Origin: Micromonospora luteifusca
GTDB lineage: Bacteria > Actinomycetota > Actinomycetes > Mycobacteriales > Micromonosporaceae
Reading direction: 5' to 3'
Length of the DNA: 64,000 nucleotides
Assembly: GCF_016907275.1 (NCBI RefSeq)
Contig: NZ_JAFBBP010000001.1
Span: 1,488,001-1,552,000 of the forward strand
The position numbers were made by a program, and so were the translations under genes. Positions within the stretch are counted from its first letter, which is position 1, and every line of letters begins with the position of its first letter. This document shows positions 36,022-44,228 of this stretch, in pieces. Under the pieces are notes generated by a model. It was not told the origin of the DNA and did no database searches. It was given only the letters and a program-made list of their open reading frames with translations.

Positions 36022-39000
36022 TGAGGACGCGTTCCGCCGCGGCGCGGGAGCGGCGGCCGGTGCGCAGGTACTCGTCGAGGAACTCCCCCGGGTCGTCGCG
36101 GCCGAGCAGCCGGACCACGCCCGCCAGCTCCACTCCGTGCCGGGGCAGCTGGTCACCGGCCCGGCCGCGCACCAGCATCAACGCGTTGCGGACCTGCGCG
36201 GCCAGGGACCAGCCGGCGGCCATCTCCGCGGCGTCCGTCGGGTCGATCAGGCCGGCCCGCTCGGCGGCCGCGAGGGCATCGAGGGTACGCGTGCCGCGCA
36301 GCGCCGGATTCGCGCCAGCGTGCCGGAGTTGGACGAGTTGCACGGCCCATTCCACGTCGGCGAGCGCGCCGCGACCCAGCTTGGTGTGGGTGGCCGGGTC
36401 GGCCCCGCGCGGCAGCCGCTCGGTCTCCACCCGGGCCTTGATCCGGCGGATCTCGACGACCTGCTCGCGGGTCAGCCCCTCGGCCGGGTACCGCACCGGG
36501 TCGATCATCGCCTCGAACTCGGCGCCAAGGTCGGCGTCGCCGCAGACGAACCGAGCCCGCAGCAGTGCCTGCGCCTCCCACACCCGCGACCAGCGGGCGT
36601 AGTACGCGGCGTACGCGGCGAGGCTGCGTACCAGTGGACCCTGCCGGCCCTCCGGGCGCAGGTCGGCGTCGACGCCCAACGGCGGGTCGGGGGCGGGCAC
36701 GCCGAGCAGTCGGCGCAGCTCCTCGGCGATCGCGTGCGCGGCGGCGCTGGCGGCACTCTCGCTGACCCCGGCGGGCGGGTCGTAGACGAAGAGCACGTCG
36801 GCGTCGGAGAGGTAGTTCGACTCGTACCCGCCGAGCCGGCCCATCCCGATCACCGCGAACCGCAGCCCTTCGGGAGCCGGCTGACTGGCCTGGGCGGCCC
36901 GCAGCGCGGCGGCCAGGGTGGCGTCGGTGACGTCGGCGAGCGCCGTACCGACGTCGGTGATGTCGGCCAGTCCGGGGGCGGGCCGGTTCGCACCGTCCGT
37001 CCGGGTCGGGCTGGGTGCCAGCGCGCCCGCCCGGCAGAGCAGGTCGGCGCAGGCCACCCGGACCAGCTCCCGACGTCGCAGCGCGCGCACCGCCCGAGTG
37101 GCCTCGATGGGGTCGGTGTGCCGGGCCGCCGCCGCGAGGAACCCCTCCCGGAGCACCTCGCTGGAGCGCGGCGCCAGCTCGTTCTCCTCGGCCAGCAGCC
37201 GCAGCGCCTCCGGGTCGCGGGCGAGCAGATCGGCGACGTACCGGGACAGGGCGAGCACCCGGGCCAGCCGACGGGCGACCGGCCCGCCGTCGCGCAGCAG
37301 CCGCAGATACCAGGGGGTGCTGCCCAGCTTGTCGGAGACCTTCCGGTAGTTGAGCAGCCCCCGGTCCGGCTCCGGCGCGTCGGCGAACTCGCTGAGCAGC
37401 ACCGGCAGCAGCGTCCGCTGGATGGCCGCCGTGCGACTCACCCCGCCGGTGAGCGCCTGCAGGTGGCGCAGCGCCCCGGCCGGGTCGGCGAAACCGAGGA
37501 TCTCCAGCCGGTGCCGGGCCGCCTCCGGAGTGAGCCGCAGCCCGTCGGCCGGCACCCGGGCCACCGACTCCAGCAGCGGCCGGTAGAGCAGTTTGGCGTG
37601 CAGCCGGCGTACCTCGGTGGCGTGGGTGACCCACTCGGCCCGGAAGCTCTCCACGGCGCTGCGCCCCGGCGCGGCCGTGAAACCCAGCGCGGCGGCGAGC
37701 CAGCGCAGCGCGCCTGGCTCGGCGGGCACGGTGTGCGTACGGCGCAGGCCCTGCAGTTGGAGCCGGTGCTCGACGCTGCGCAGGAACCGGTAGCCGCGCA
37801 GCAGCGCCTCGCCGTCGGCCCGACCGACGTAGCCGCCGGCGACGAGCGCGCGCAGTGCCGGAATGGTGCCGGGTGCTCGCAGCATCTCGTCGCCACGCCC
37901 GTGCACGAGTTGCAGCAGTTGGACGGCGAACTCGATGTCGCGCAACCCGCCGGGGCCACGCTTGATCTCCCGGTCCAGTTCCTTCGGCGGGATGTTGTCG
38001 ATGATCCGACGCCGCATGGCGCGGACGTCCTCGACCGCCTCGGGTCGTTCGGCCGCCCGCCACACCAGCGGCGCGAGCTGGTCGATCCACTCCTGGGCCA
38101 GTGGCAGGTCACCGGCGGCCGGGCGGGCCTTGAGCAGCGCCTGGAACTCCCAGGTACGCGCCCACCGGCGGTAGTAGGCCACGTGACTGGCGAGGGTCCG
38201 CACCAAGGGGCCCCGGTTGCCCTCGGGGCGCAGCGCGGCGTCCACCGGCCAGGCGACCAGCCCACAGATGTGGATCAGCCGGGTCGCCACCAGGGTCGCG
38301 GCGGACAGGTCGGTGTCCTCGGCAGCCACGAAGATGACGTCCACGTCGGAGACGTAGTTCAGCTCGTCGCCGCCGCACTTGCCCATCGCCACCACCGCGA
38401 GCCGGGGCCGCTCGGTGCCCTCCGCCAGCTCCGCGACGGCGATCTCGTACGCCGCGGCCAACGTCGCGTCGGCCAGCGCGGACAGCGCGGCCATGGTCTG
38501 CTCCAGGCCGCGTCCGCCGGTCAGGTCGGCCGCCGCGATCCGCAGCAACGCCAACCGGTACGCGGTCCGCAGCGCCGCCACCGGGTTGCCACCGTCGGTC
38601 GGCTCCAGCCGCCCCTCGGCGGTCGGGGCGAGCCCGTCCGACGCGGTCCGCAGCGCAGCGCTGTGCTCGGGATGGGCCACCAGGTGATCGCCGAGCGCCG
38701 ACGACGCACCGAGCACCGCGATCAGCCGCCGCCGCAGCCCGGGGTCGGAGTGCAGCTCCGTCAACAGCCGCGACTCCGCGGTAACGCCGTCGGCGCGGCG
38801 GTCTGCGCTGCCGTCGGCGCGGCGTTCCGCGCTACCGTCGACGCGGCGTTCGGCGTTGGCTTCGGCGCGGCGTTCGGCCTCGACGATGCGGTGCAGCTGA
38901 CGCAGCGCCAGGTCCGGGTCGGCGGCCCGGGACAGCGCGGCGAGCAGCTCTCCGGCCACCTCGTCGACCGGCTCCTGCTCGACCGGCTGCCACAGGCGCA

Positions 39001-39106
39001 GCCCGTCCGGGCCGAGCAGGTCCGCGGCGCGCGCGCCGCCGTCGCCTTCGGCGGTGCCGAAGCCGTACCGGGCGAGCCGGCCCGGTGCCCTGGTCGGCCG
39101 ACTCAT
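36014..39106 (-). CDS. glnE: Bifunctional glutamine synthetase adenylyltransferase/deadenylase
   Basis: Adenylylates glutamine synthetase when nitrogen is plentiful and removes AMP when it is scarce. The 1030-residue protein has the two nucleotidyltransferase domains, with GKCGGDELNYVSDVDVIFV in the N-terminal half and GMGRLGGYESNYLSDADVLFVYD in the C-terminal half, each followed by a GlnD-like helical domain. Around residues 75-107 there is an insertion made of four tandem eight-residue repeats (ADGSAERR type). The start ATG at 39106 shares one base with the stop of the amidotransferase gene upstream. Its targets GlnA1 and GlnA2 are both encoded in this window. Confidence 0.95.
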   Translation of the reverse strand: MSRPTRAPGRLARYGFGTAEGDGGARAADLLGPDGLRLWQPVEQEPVDEVAGELLAALSRAADPDLALRQLHRIVEAERRAEANAERRVDGSAERRADGSADRRADGVTAESRLLTELHSDPGLRRRLIAVLGASSALGDHLVAHPEHSAALRTASDGLAPTAEGRLEPTDGGNPVAALRTAYRLALLRIAAADLTGGRGLEQTMAALSALADATLAAAYEIAVAELAEGTERPRLAVVAMGKCGGDELNYVSDVDVIFVAAEDTDLSAATLVATRLIHICGLVAWPVDAALRPEGNRGPLVRTLASHVAYYRRWARTWEFQALLKARPAAGDLPLAQEWIDQLAPLVWRAAERPEAVEDVRAMRRRIIDNIPPKELDREIKRGPGGLRDIEFAVQLLQLVHGRGDEMLRAPGTIPALRALVAGGYVGRADGEALLRGYRFLRSVEHRLQLQGLRRTHTVPAEPGALRWLAAALGFTAAPGRSAVESFRAEWVTHATEVRRLHAKLLYRPLLESVARVPADGLRLTPEAARHRLEILGFADPAGALRHLQALTGGVSRTAAIQRTLLPVLLSEFADAPEPDRGLLNYRKVSDKLGSTPWYLRLLRDGGPVARRLARVLALSRYVADLLARDPEALRLLAEENELAPRSSEVLREGFLAAAARHTDPIEATRAVRALRRRELVRVACADLLCRAGALAPSPTRTDGANRPAPGLADITDVGTALADVTDATLAAALRAAQASQPAPEGLRFAVIGMGRLGGYESNYLSDADVLFVYDPPAGVSESAASAAAHAIAEELRRLLGVPAPDPPLGVDADLRPEGRQGPLVRSLAAYAAYYARWSRVWEAQALLRARFVCGDADLGAEFEAMIDPVRYPAEGLTREQVVEIRRIKARVETERLPRGADPATHTKLGRGALADVEWAVQLVQLRHAGANPALRGTRTLDALAAAERAGLIDPTDAAEMAAGWSLAAQVRNALMLVRGRAGDQLPRHGVELAGVVRLLGRDDPGEFLDEYLRTGRRSRAAAERVLND
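38786..38881. repeat. Four 24-bp in-frame repeats inside glnE
   Basis: Units start at 38786, 38810, 38834 and 38858, each resembling GCCGTCGGCGCGGCGTTCCG. They encode the eight-residue period (A/V)DGSAERR in the N-terminal region before the first nucleotidyltransferase domain. The repeat keeps frame and probably varies between strains. Confidence 0.85.
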
Positions 39107-39873
39107 CAGTGCCCGAGCAGCGGCAGGCCGCGTCGCATCGTGCTGTCGTCCAGCTCGCCGAGGGCCAGCGCGGCGAACCGGGCGGCGAACGGCTGCCAGA
39201 CCTCCTCGACGTCGGCCAGCACCGACGCGCAGGCCGCGACCACCATCTCCGGGTCGTAGCCCAGCTCGGCGAGTTGGGTCGAGTCGGTGGCCCAGTCGGC
39301 GATCATCGCGGTGTCGCACTCGATGTGGAACTGCAACCCCCACGCCCGATCACCGAGCCGGAACGCCTGATGCGGGTAACGGGTGGACGCGGCCAGCAGG
39401 GTGGCGCCCCGGGGCAGCTCGGTGATCTCGTCGGAGTGCCACTGGAGGACGTCCGGGATCAACGGCACGTACCGGAACAACGCGTCGCCCTCGGCGGCGT
39501 CGCGCCGGCCGACCACACCCGGGCCGATCTCCGGCCCGGACGGGCTCCGCTCGACCAGCCCGGCGTGCGCGGTGGCGAGCAGTTGCGCGCCCAGGCAGAC
39601 CGCCAGGGTGGGAACCCGGTACCGGACCGCCTTGCGCAGCAGGCCCTCCACGGCGGGAAACCAGGGTGCGCCGGGCGAGCCGTCCGGCAGCGGGTACGCC
39701 TGTTGCTCACCGCCGAGCACCACCAGCGCCGCGTACCCCTCCAGGTCGGCGGGGAGCTCGTCGCCGGCGTGCGGGCGAACCACCCACAGCTCCAGCCCAG
39801 CCTCGGTCAGCCACTCACCCAACCGACGCGCGTCGTTCGTCGGGTCGTTCTCGATCACCAGCGCGGTTGCCAC
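39106..39873 (-). CDS. Class I glutamine amidotransferase-like protein
   Basis: 255 residues with the GATase-I fold: VVLGGEQQAYPLPDG, the nucleophile elbow AVCLGAQLLA and the His/Glu pair in LQFHIECD. It belongs to the GMP-synthase-like stand-alone group, which hydrolyses glutamine or gamma-glutamyl compounds. The TGATG overlap with glnE shows translational coupling, so it probably serves nitrogen metabolism. The start is the ATG at 39873. The exact substrate is unknown. Confidence 0.88.
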   Translation of the reverse strand: MATALVIENDPTNDARRLGEWLTEAGLELWVVRPHAGDELPADLEGYAALVVLGGEQQAYPLPDGSPGAPWFPAVEGLLRKAVRYRVPTLAVCLGAQLLATAHAGLVERSPSGPEIGPGVVGRRDAAEGDALFRYVPLIPDVLQWHSDEITELPRGATLLAASTRYPHQAFRLGDRAWGLQFHIECDTAMIADWATDSTQLAELGYDPEMVVAACASVLADVEEVWQPFAARFAALALGELDDSTMRRGLPLLGH

Positions 39874-39991
39874 CCGTCGAGGCTAGCCGGTAGGCCACGC
39901 CACGCCACGCCCCGGCACGGGCCGCGCAGCCTCCCACCGCCCGCGCGGCCTCCCACCGCCCCGGCGTGGGTCTCGACGACGGCGGGGTCGT

Positions 39992-39997
39992 TAGGCT
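39992..39997 (+). promoter_or_regulatory. Leaderless -10 element (TAGGCT)
   Basis: TAGGCT, eight bases, then the GTG at 40006. No ribosome site. Confidence 0.5.
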
Positions 39998-40005
39998 CTG
40001 CGGTT

Positions 40006-40941
40006 GTGATCAGCGAGGACACCGACGCCGTCCGCCCACCCGTACTGCGACCAGGTGACACGGTCCTACTGGTGTCTCCGTCCGGGCCGACCTCCCCGGA
40101 GCGGGTGGCCCGGGGCATGGAGTTGCTCATCGGTTGGGGCCTGCGGCCGGTGCCGGCGCCGAACGCGTACGCCCGCCACGGCTACCTCGCCGGCACCGAC
40201 GACCTGCGCGCCGCCGACCTGAACGCGGCTTTCGCCGACCCGGAGATTCGTGGGGTGATCTGCACCCGGGGCGGGTACGGCGCCCAGCGGATCGTGGATG
40301 CCATCGACATGGCCGCCGTCCGCCGCGACCCGAAGGTGGTGGCCGGCTTCTCGGACATCACCGCGCTGCAGTTCGCGCTGTGGCGGGGTGCCCGGTTGGC
40401 CGGTGTGCACGGCCCGGGAGCGGCCTGGCGGGACGAGCGGACCCCGCTGCGCTCCGCCGAGTCCCTGCACGCCGCGCTCATGACGACCGAGCCGGTGTCG
40501 ATCGCCGCGGTGCCCACCGAGGAAACCTTCGGTGTACGCGTCCCGGGTCGCGCCACCGGCACCCTGCTCGGCGGCAACCTGTGCCTGATCGCCGCGTCGA
40601 TCGGCACACCGGACCTGCCCGACCTGACCGGTGCGGTGCTGTTGATCGAGGATGTGCAGGAGCCCCCGTACAAGGTCGACCGGATGCTCACTCACCTGCG
40701 CCGGGCCGGCGCGCTGGACGGGCTGGCCGGGGTGGCGGTCGGGCAGTTCACCGATTGCGGGGACGGCTGGGACACCACGATCGTCGACGTGCTCACCGAA
40801 CGGCTCGGCGACCTGGGCGTACCGGTGCTCGGCGGTCTCCCCATCGGTCACGGCCCCGGCCAGTTGACCGTTCCCCTCGGCACCAGAGCGACCCTCGACG
40901 TCAACGCCGGCACCCTGACAGCCGCCCCCGCAGTCCAATAA
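40006..40941 (+). CDS. LD-carboxypeptidase (peptidase S66)
   Basis: 311-residue serine peptidase of the LdcA/MccF family, which cleaves L,D bonds in murein tetrapeptides or detoxifies microcin-like adducts. Visible motifs: LLVSPSGPTSPERV, ICTRGGYGAQRI, GFSDITALQFAL with the nucleophilic serine, GGNLCLIAA, EDVQEPPYKVDRM with the active-site Glu, and GLPIGHGPGQ with the His. There is no signal peptide, so it is cytoplasmic and likely acts in peptidoglycan recycling. It ends just before the palindrome at 40967. Confidence 0.9.
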   Translation: MISEDTDAVRPPVLRPGDTVLLVSPSGPTSPERVARGMELLIGWGLRPVPAPNAYARHGYLAGTDDLRAADLNAAFADPEIRGVICTRGGYGAQRIVDAIDMAAVRRDPKVVAGFSDITALQFALWRGARLAGVHGPGAAWRDERTPLRSAESLHAALMTTEPVSIAAVPTEETFGVRVPGRATGTLLGGNLCLIAASIGTPDLPDLTGAVLLIEDVQEPPYKVDRMLTHLRRAGALDGLAGVAVGQFTDCGDGWDTTIVDVLTERLGDLGVPVLGGLPIGHGPGQLTVPLGTRATLDVNAGTLTAAPAVQ

Positions 40942-40966
40942 CCCCACCCCACCCCACACCCCCACC

Positions 40967-41030
40967 CTGGTGATCAAGAGGTTTGCGTCATTTCTGGGCG
41001 CGATCCTGACGCAAACCTCTTGATCACCAG
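40967..41030. repeat. Long intergenic palindrome with perfect 24-bp arms
   Basis: CTGGTGATCAAGAGG... at 40967-40990 pairs perfectly with ...CCTCTTGATCACCAG at 41007-41030 around a 16-base loop. It is related in design to the GATCATGAGG copies (here GATCAAGAGG) and lies between the convergent S66 peptidase and vgb genes. Confidence 0.88.
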
Positions 41031-41048
41031 GCGGGGTGGGGGTGGAGG

Positions 41049-41933
41049 TTAGGCGGCTGTCAGGTGGGCTACGGCGCCGATCTCCAGGGCGGCCCAGACG
41101 CCTTCGGGGGTGAGTGTGATGCCGTGCGGTTCGGCGTGCGGGGTGGGCAGGTCGTAGCTGTCTATCCGGCCGGCGGGATCGATGTGACCGATCCGGTTCG
41201 CACCCCACTCGGTGAACCAGGCGCCGCCGGCCGGGTCCGCCACGATCGCGTGCGGACGGGCCGACCGGTCCGGCAGCGGATACTCGGCGATCGCGCCATC
41301 CGGGTCGACCCGACCGAGCTGACCGGCTGCGATTTCCACGAACCAGATGGCACCGTCGCCGCCGAGGGTGATGCCGACCGGGCCGGCGTTCTCGGTGGGC
41401 AACGGGTGCAGGGTCGCCCTGCCGTCGAGGTCGATCCGGCCGATCGCGTTCGCCTGGTTGAGGGTGAACCAGAGGGCATCGTCCGCGCCGGCAGCGATCA
41501 TCGAGGCGAACCCGCCGGTCACCGGCAGCGGGAATGCGGTGACCGTGCCGTCGGTGTCCACCCGACCGATCGTGTCGGAGGTCATCCCGGCGTACCAGAG
41601 TGCGCCATCGGGGCCGGCGGCGATGCCGCCCGGTCCGGTGCCGGCCGGCAGGGCGATCGTGCGCTGCTCGCCGTCGACGGTGATCCGACCGATCCGGTCG
41701 TCCCCGGAGCGAGTGAACCAGAGGGCGTCGTCCGGCCCCGTGGTGATGATCAGCGGGCGGCCACCGGCCGGATCCAGCGGGTAGGTGCGGACCACTCCGT
41801 CAGCCCCCAAACGGGCGACCCCACCGGCGTGGACCAGCGTCAGCCACAACGCGCCGTCGGGGCCGGCCGTGATGCCGTACGGGCCAGCGGCCGGCGCGGC
41901 CAGCGGAATCTCCCGAATCTCAACGGTCGTCAC
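41049..41933 (-). CDS. vgb: Virginiamycin B lyase (streptogramin B resistance)
   Basis: Linearises type B streptogramins by a C-O elimination; a seven-bladed beta-propeller enzyme. The 294-residue product repeats the blade motif GPDGALW (and variants DDALWFT, GDGAIWF). The catalytic residues known from the staphylococcal enzyme fall on the same numbers here: His228 (RPHAI), Glu268 and His270 (AEPHGI) and Glu284 (AALE). The start is the GTG at 41933 with AGGAC eight bases upstream. It may protect against streptogramins made by related soil actinomycetes; some homologues may have other substrates. Confidence 0.9.
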   Translation of the reverse strand: MTTVEIREIPLAAPAAGPYGITAGPDGALWLTLVHAGGVARLGADGVVRTYPLDPAGGRPLIITTGPDDALWFTRSGDDRIGRITVDGEQRTIALPAGTGPGGIAAGPDGALWYAGMTSDTIGRVDTDGTVTAFPLPVTGGFASMIAAGADDALWFTLNQANAIGRIDLDGRATLHPLPTENAGPVGITLGGDGAIWFVEIAAGQLGRVDPDGAIAEYPLPDRSARPHAIVADPAGGAWFTEWGANRIGHIDPAGRIDSYDLPTPHAEPHGITLTPEGVWAALEIGAVAHLTAA

Positions 41934-42115
41934 GAGCTGCGTCCTTTCGCCGGTGGATCGCCAACCCTGAACGCCCGTCCAGCAACGACGCAACCGATTT
42001 CACCGCCCGCGCATCAATTGTCAGCCCGCTGACAGGTTCGCCACGGGTCGCACCCAGACTCCCTCGTCACTGTCGGTAGGGACATTGCACGATGACCGAG
42101 CATCTGGAGGACAGC

Positions 42116-42628
42116 ATGTCCCGCACCATCCGTAGGAAGCACCTGCTGGCCGGCCTGGCCACCGCCGGCGTCCTCGGCGTCGGGATCGCGGCCCCGACGA
42201 TCGCGTTCGCCGCGGAAACCCCCACACCGGCACCGAGCGCCAGCACGGCCCCGGCTCCCGGAGCGAAGGCCGACCGGCAGGGTGAGTTCGCCGACGCACT
42301 CGCCAAGGAGTTGGGCGTCCCCGCCGACAAGGTGACCGCCGCGCTGAAGAAGATCCGCGAGCAGCACCGAGCCGACCGTCCGCAGCACCCGCAGCGGCCG
42401 TCCGGCGAGGACCGGCAGGCCGCGCTCAAGGAGCGGCTGGCCCAGGCGGTCAAGGACGGCAAGCTCACCCAGGAGCAGGCCGACGCGATCACCAAGGCCG
42501 TCGAGGCCGGCGTCTTCCCCGGCCCGGGCGGCCACCGCGGTCCGGGCGGTCACGGTGGCCCGGGCGGTCACGGCGGCTCGGGCAGTCAGGGTGGTCCGGG
42601 CAGTCCCGCGGGTACGCCCAGCAAGTGA
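42116..42628 (+). CDS. Small secreted protein with Gly/His-rich tail
   Basis: 170 residues. The signal peptide (SRTIRRKHLLAGLATAGVL, ending near AFAAE at 34) is followed by a Pro/Ala linker, a charged helical domain (QGEFADALAKELGVPADKVT, KERLAQAVKDGKLTQEQADA) and a tail of GPGGHGG repeats. The start is the ATG at 42116 because GGAGG lies five bases before it; an ATG at 42092 lies further up. The His/Gly tail suggests metal binding, which is inference. No named domain is certain. Confidence 0.82.
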   Translation: MSRTIRRKHLLAGLATAGVLGVGIAAPTIAFAAETPTPAPSASTAPAPGAKADRQGEFADALAKELGVPADKVTAALKKIREQHRADRPQHPQRPSGEDRQAALKERLAQAVKDGKLTQEQADAITKAVEAGVFPGPGGHRGPGGHGGPGGHGGSGSQGGPGSPAGTPSK

Positions 42629-42746
42629 CCCCGTAGGGCAGAGCCTGGCCGACCTCGCCCAGGCCCGGCCCGACGCCGCTCGGCGGGTCCGCCGCTCGGC
42701 CGTCGTGTCGGCACGGGGCGGGCCGTCCGGCTTGATCCACTCAATG

Positions 42747-42795
42747 TCGGCGATGTGGCGGTATCCCAGGCACTCGGACACCGCCACATCGCCGA
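42747..42795. repeat. Palindrome TCGGCGATGTGGCGGT with perfect 16-bp arms
   Basis: Arms at 42747-42762 and 42780-42795 with a 17-base loop. The rest of the 313-base gap (42629-42941) holds no gene; at about 42850-42912 it carries imperfect direct repeats of a GTCAGCCCGACTCAAGCC-type unit. Confidence 0.82.
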
Positions 42796-42941
42796 TCTGG
42801 AGTCGATCACCGCCCGAGGCCCACCGGCCGACCCTGGCTCATGCCGCCAACCCGACTCCAGGCCGTCAGCCCGACTCAAGCCCGTCAGCCCAACTCAGGC
42901 CCGCCGTCAGCCCCGGCTGGGGCCAACCCGGCGCGGGAGCG

Positions 42942-43319
42942 TCAGTCCTGCTTGGGCGGGGGCGCGAACACGCCCAGGTGGTTGCCGGCCGGGTCGAGCA
43001 GGTGGGCCAGGCTGAGCCCGCTCGGTGCCGTACGCGCCGGCACCAGCACCTGGCCGCCGGCCGCCTCGGCCTGCCGGCAGGTTTCCGCCACGTCGGCGAC
43101 CTCGGCGTAGAACACCGCGTAGTTGGGCGACGTCCCGTCGGTCGCCCGGATCGCCCCGCCGATCCCGGTGTCGCCACCGGCCCCGGTCACGCGGTAGGAC
43201 CCGCCGTTGGCCGAGCCCTGCTCCTCGAAGGTCCAGCCGAACAGCTCTCCGTAGAAGCGCTCCGCCTCCTCCGGCCGGTCGGTGCCGATCTCGAACCACG
43301 TGATGGGTGTCGTGGACAT
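42942..43319 (-). CDS. VOC family (glyoxalase-like) protein
   Basis: 125 residues of the vicinal oxygen chelate fold: WFEIGTDRPEEAERFYGELFGW, VFYAEVADVAETCRQAEAAGG and DPAGNHLGVFAPP, two beta-alpha-beta-beta-beta units. Metal-ligand positions are partly present (Glu and His in the second half). Such proteins include antibiotic-binding and dioxygenase members; the substrate is unknown. GGAGG eight bases before the ATG at 43319 fixes the start. The WYL regulator gene lies upstream on the same strand and may control it. Confidence 0.88.
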   Translation of the reverse strand: MSTTPITWFEIGTDRPEEAERFYGELFGWTFEEQGSANGGSYRVTGAGGDTGIGGAIRATDGTSPNYAVFYAEVADVAETCRQAEAAGGQVLVPARTAPSGLSLAHLLDPAGNHLGVFAPPPKQD

Positions 43320-43470
43320 CTACTGCCTCCAGAGTTTCCCGTGCTGGCCGTACGGCCGTCTTCTGGAGCAGTCTCGGGGGCGTCCGCGACAGCGTCCTGT
43401 CGGTGTTTCCGGATCACCCGGCGGAGTTTCTCCCGGCCGGGTGATCCGCAGAACCGCGCGTCGACGCGTT

Positions 43471-44163
43471 TCAGACCAGGCTCAACGGGCGGACCCGTTC
43501 GTGCGGGATGTCGAGATCCGTCGGGCGGAACTCCCGGACCACCACGTCCGGCAGCGCCTGGACGCTCCGGATCCGGTCGGTGCGGAAGCACCGCAGTTCG
43601 TCGCGCATCCGGCACCAGGCGAGCAGGTACCAGTGTCGGGAGTTGCCGAGGTAGCCGAGCGGCTCGACGGCACGGATCGAGTCGGTGCCGGCGCAGTCCG
43701 CGTACCGGATGCGCAGCACCCGCCGCGCGGCGACCGCGTCGGCGACGGTGGCCGGGACGGGCGTGGCCGGCCCGTCGCCGATCAGGTGTACGCGGCCGGC
43801 GAGACGGTGCGCCTCGGCGGCGTCGGCCGCTGGCAGCACCGCCACCAGCTTGCGTAGCGCGGTGGCGCCCGGCCCGGCGAACGGCGTGCCGGCGAGCCGG
43901 TGCAGCGCCACGGCCATCGCCACCGCCTCGGCGGCGGTCAGGTTGACCGGAGGCAGCGTGCGGGCGCGGTCCAGGACGTAACCGCCGGTGCGCCCGGGCT
44001 CGGCCCAGATCGGCACCCCGGCTTCCTGCAGCGCGCCGAGGTCCCGTTCGATGGTCCGGCTGCTCACCTCGAAGCGCGCGGCCAGCCAGCGGGCGCTGCG
44101 CGGCCGTGGCGACACCGCCCGCAGCTCCTCGACCAGGGCGTAGAGGCGGTCCGTGCGGTTCAT
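43471..44163 (-). CDS. YafY-type HTH/WYL-domain transcriptional regulator
   Basis: 230 residues. N-terminal helix-turn-helix (RLYALVEELRAVSPRPRSARWLAARFEVSSRTIERDL), then a WYL domain around 140-215 (VLRIRYADCAGTDSIRAVEPLGYL, RHWYLLAWCRMRDELRCFRTDRI). WYL domains bind nucleic-acid or small ligands and tune DNA binding. The ATG at 44163 is used; a GTG at 44172 would add three residues. It is probably a regulator of the downstream VOC gene. Confidence 0.9.
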   Translation of the reverse strand: MNRTDRLYALVEELRAVSPRPRSARWLAARFEVSSRTIERDLGALQEAGVPIWAEPGRTGGYVLDRARTLPPVNLTAAEAVAMAVALHRLAGTPFAGPGATALRKLVAVLPAADAAEAHRLAGRVHLIGDGPATPVPATVADAVAARRVLRIRYADCAGTDSIRAVEPLGYLGNSRHWYLLAWCRMRDELRCFRTDRIRSVQALPDVVVREFRPTDLDIPHERVRPLSLV

Positions 44164-44228
44164 GCCCGGCACGCTACGACCGGGGTACGACGACGACCAA
44201 GCTCGTGCGGATGCTCCAGCGCCTGCGG

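Noticed and set aside
35897..39259. 1120-codon plus-strand frame opposite glnE
   Set aside because: Shadow of glnE; no recognisable motif and atypical composition.
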